A stretch of 64,000 bases of DNA from Pollenia angustigena (taxonomy: Eukaryota > Arthropoda > Insecta > Diptera > Polleniidae): assembly GCA_930367215.1 (NCBI GenBank), contig OV884059.1, forward strand, positions 11,122,945 through 11,186,944, given 5' to 3'. This document shows positions 60,794-64,000 of this stretch, piece after piece. A model generated the notes under the pieces. That model saw only the letters and a list, made by a program, of their open reading frames with translations, had not been told where the DNA came from and did not search any database. Every line of letters begins with the position of its first letter. The stretch's first letter is position 1. The position numbers and the translations under genes are program-made.

Positions 60794-63170
60794 ATTCATA
60801 AAATTTAATAACACTATTAAATTTATTTTACCAGTTTCCTTTAAGATAAGATTTATTTAAATAACTTTGATTTAAGTCCCTACTACGGTAACAAGTTTAT
60901 TACTTTCGCCAAAACTTAAAATCTGGCATCTTTATATTTTCTCGAATGTCACGTTATCTCTTCTCTTTCTTTTCAATCAGTTGCCGTCGTTTGTTAAAAG
61001 TGAAGTTGCAATAAATCAGTGATAGTCTTGCAATTTTATTAAAAATTAAGCAAGTGGAAATTGTTAATTAAAAAATTATAAGTATTGTTATTAAATAAAG
61101 TGCTGGTGTTATAAATTTGTAAAAATCTCTGCGGAAAAAATGAAATCCAAGCTTAATTTGCCAATTGAAAAATTCTGCCAAGTAATTTGTGTGCAATTTT
61201 TAATGGAGTCTTAGATGTTTGTCTGTTTGTTGTTACATATTTTGTTTTGATCTTTGCGAAGGCTCTGCCACGAGTTTTTTGTTAAATCAGCCACGCAATT
61301 GTATGACACTGTGTCTGTCTGTATTTCGATTAGTGTGACTGTGTGTCAGTAATTCAGGTGGCTACTGCAAGTTGTTGGGTGGTTGTTTTTTTTTAAATAC
61401 AAGAAAACATGCGTGTAAACAGTTTGTTTGTTTTGTGTAGAATATTATTGCTGTTATTGCTTTAATAAGCAAAACCAAAAGGGGGACATTTTTTGTTCGT
61501 GTGTGTGTGTTATTAATATTACACATAAATACCCAGCGGGAAAAAGAAGGAGTACGGAGGCCTTCCAGAAGGCCTCTGTACCCCTTCTTTTGGATAAACA
61601 AGGCCTTCTCGCTCCATTCCATACTCATATCTTTTTTACACGCGTTGTCATTGCGGAGAAGGCCTTCCGCTTTCCATTCTTCCCCAGAGCTTCTTAAAGG
61701 CCTTTAAATAAATGGCTCTTAGAAGGCTTTCCAGAGAATGACTTTCAAAAGGCCTTAGCAAAAAGATTATCTTGAAGGGCTTTTAAGAAAGGTATGTTAA
61801 AAGGCCTTTCAATTAATGGCTCTTAAAAGGCCTTTCAGACCATCCTTCTACAAATGCATTAAAGGTCATATTGAAGGGCTATCAGTCTAAAACATTAAGG
61901 AATATTTCCTTACAAATGAAATTAGAAGACTGAAAAGGCTTCATGTAACGTATGTTTATATATTTTATTAAACTTATTGTGGTTTAATAACACATGTGAT
62001 ACCTATTTTTTTATTGAAATAATCAAATTTGCTAAACATTGTAAATAAAAGTATACCTATAATAAAAAAAAACTTTTAAGCACAAGTACCTATCTTCCTT
62101 AATGGACAAAACTCAACTAAAATGATTTACATTATTGTTTTTATTTTGTATTTTAATATGCACCTACTTTGTTACTTTGTTTTTATAACGGGATCTGAAA
62201 AAAACAAAACAAAAAATTTTACTCTTTCTCTGTTCCACTTCAACTAAAATGATTTACAGCATATTTTACTTTGTTTTTGTAAAGGGATCTGAATTCTTTT
62301 GCTTTTGCTTGTGCAAAACAAAAAATGTTACTCCTTCTTTTCTCGCTTCTCATACCAAAGAGCCGAGGCCTTCTATGAGGCATTATTTAGCTGTTACGTA
62401 AGAATATGAATTAAATCAAAAAAATGTTTAAGCAGGCCTTTAAAAAGGCCTGAAGTAAGAAGGTCTTCTGAGTTTTCCCGCTGGGTAGATGATGATGGCA
62501 AATTTGTATAAAGTCCACTCGGCGGGTAAATGAAGGGTGTGTGTATGAATTTTAAAAACAAGTGTATTTTTTGAATGTTGAATTGACAGAGGGGTTATGG
62601 GGCATTTAAATACTGACGACTTTGTTTGGTCATGCAATTTTTTTGGCAGTCTATTTAGTTATAATTTTGGTGTAATAAATTGTTTGTGTTAAAAAAATGT
62701 AATAAATTTAAATAAAAACCGCGAAAGAAGCGCGTGTGCATAAATAGTTTAATTGAATAAAAATAGAAAAAGTGAGAAAGGGGGAAAAATACATAAAAAA
62801 TTAAAATAAAATAAATTAGCAAAAAGAAGTTTAAAAATAGTTAAATTTTTTTCTTTGTTTTTGAAGTAAAAAAAAAAGAAAAGGCAATACCTATATGGAG
62901 AAATGTGTAAAGAATTATTTGTTTTATATTTTTGGTTGTTATGTTTATCAAATGCAAGTCCTAAGTTTTCGGTTGTTATTGTGTTTATTTGTTTTTTTTT
63001 CTGCTGCTTTTGTAAGTCAGCGAAGAGACACTTTCATTAATAGTAAAATAGTGAAGTGTTTAAGAAAAGCAAAATAAGTTAAGGAAATAAAATAAGAAGA
63101 TGCTTAATTTTAGTTTGTGCTGGAAATCAAGGTGAGTCGTGTTTTTTTTTTTGAAATAGAATGAAGTAAA
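60794..63170 (+). repeat. Promoter/5'-exon segment, copy C
   Basis: It is close to copy A throughout: the promoter block (60920-61003, three bases shorter), the GTGACTGTGTGTCAGTAA block, and a GTTTGTGCTGGAAATCAAG exon end with donor GTGAGT at 63132. It contains the 954-bp CCCAGCGGG element (61532-62485). Similarity to A is much higher than to B, so A and C separated later or B evolved faster. Confidence 0.8.
61532..62485 (-). mobile_element. CCCAGCGGG-ended element, copy 2 (inverted)
   Basis: It is the inverse of 13782-14628 over most of its length: the GAGTTTTCCCGCTGGG end, GGCCTGAAGTAAGAAGG, the GGATCTGAATTC words and the AAGGCCTT palindromes all match. TA flanks both ends (61530-61531, 62486-62487), and copy A has a single TA at the same point (AATTAATAGATG-type context near 57655). 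The TA duplication is therefore supported by an empty site. No transposase is present; short ORFs at 61362-61707 come from the palindromes. Confidence 0.9.
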
Positions 63171-63382
63171 GAAGAATTTTTTTGGTTGTTTCATTTTAAA
63201 GTTTGTTAAAATTCAAATTTAATTTATTTATTTTAAAAAGTCTATTTATCATTAAAAAAAAAAATTATTTAAGAACTTAATTAAAAAGTTTGGAATTGGA
63301 AAGATATTTTTTTAAACACGTTTTTTTATACCTATGTACATACAAAGATATAAACCAGGTCAATGTAAGAATGTAAGGGAAT

Positions 63383-63693
63383 GTAAGAAAAGAAAAACTC
63401 ACTGTTTATTGTTGGTGTTTTGTTTAAGCTTTGATATTGTTACAAGTAAGACTTTGAGTGTTTAAAATTCTTATTCGCTTTACTTTAGTGTTTTATTGTG
63501 TAGTATAAAATATTTTTAGCTTTTCTAAAACCTTTGGAAAAGGTTTCCTGATGAGCTGGCCTAAGCAACCAGTGAAATGTGCATAGAAGCTAGCTTTCTC
63601 TCAACAATAAATTTCAGTGTATTTATCAAATATAAAAAATTGGGAATTAAGCACGTCATACAGAAATCTTATTAATAATAAATTTTGTATTCC
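63383..63693 (+). repeat. Dispersed unclassified repeat, copy 2
   Basis: It matches 43018-43322 in the same orientation, including GGCCTAAGCAACCAGTGAAA and TTGGGAATTAAGCA. Both copies end at the same TTTGTATTCCC, which marks a shared right boundary. No terminal inverted repeat is seen. Confidence 0.8.
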
Positions 63694-64000
63694 CGAAAAT
63701 AACTTTGAGGTCAATTTTAATTTGCTAAACTAATATCAAGCATTTCTGCAACAATAATGTCAAGTATGGACAGGGAAAAATAAATACTATGAGATTTATC
63801 GTTACTGTCAAAAAAATACAATGAATCGTAGTAATTTGCTTCATACATTTTGTATGAGCATGACAATTTTGGACAAAATAAAACGCTTGTAGCTCTGATT
63901 AAGGTTGGTTTCAAGGCGAATTCAGTTAACAGTGGCGTTAAAACTCAAATTAAGAGAAATAAATGTGAAAAGAGACTTATGTTTTTGACTTTTCGACTAA
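63694..64000. other. Window end, no gene seen
   Basis: No exon, repeat end or RNA gene was recognised. The minus-strand ORF at 63717-63914 lacks any domain or splice support. Confidence 0.4.

Overview
The window looks like nuclear DNA from a schizophoran fly, probably a calyptrate such as a blow fly. It is very AT-rich, genes are sparse, introns have GT-AG borders, and there are many transposon remnants. The one clear protein gene is the fly ortholog of flapwing (flw, PP1 beta catalytic subunit). The species assignment is inference, based on the residue-level match to Drosophila flw and on a dispersed repeat with GGGTATATAAG ends that I recall as common in calyptrate flies.

Layout. Positions 1 to 45,839 hold no coding exon I can support and are best read as part of flw intron 1. 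The first exon, about 17 codons, must lie to the left. This stretch is a graveyard of small mobile elements. They include an 8-bp-TSD foldback element, two inverted copies of a long fly repeat, three copies of a candidate tRNA-derived SINE, a Tc1-like transposase relic, palindromic MITEs, two related 35-bp minisatellites, several diverged tandem arrays, a PIF/Harbinger deletion derivative with traces of two ORFs, hAT-type elements with exact 8-bp target duplications, and long tracts built on ATCGATTATTCGAATAA-type words.

Positions 45,840 to 48,099 carry the last four coding exons of flw (313 codons plus stop). The third intron in view is again filled with ATTCGAATAA-type repeat. A 3' UTR with poly(A) signals follows.

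Positions 48.5 to 56.7 kb are intergenic. They hold several MITEs with TTA target duplications, a piggyBac-like palindromic element, a 265-bp tandem duplication, and a decayed array in which a GGTCCTTCGAG word recurs at near-multiples of about 155 bp.

Positions 56.8 to 63.2 kb contain a local triplication of a block that looks like a promoter plus 5' exon ending in a GTGAGT donor. Copy B received a hAT element and lost its exon half. Copy C received a CCCAGCGGG-ended element. The undisturbed copy A serves as an empty site for both insertions. The downstream gene this block may serve lies right of the window.

No rRNA, tRNA, CRISPR array or bacterial-type gene was found. All calls were made by eye.
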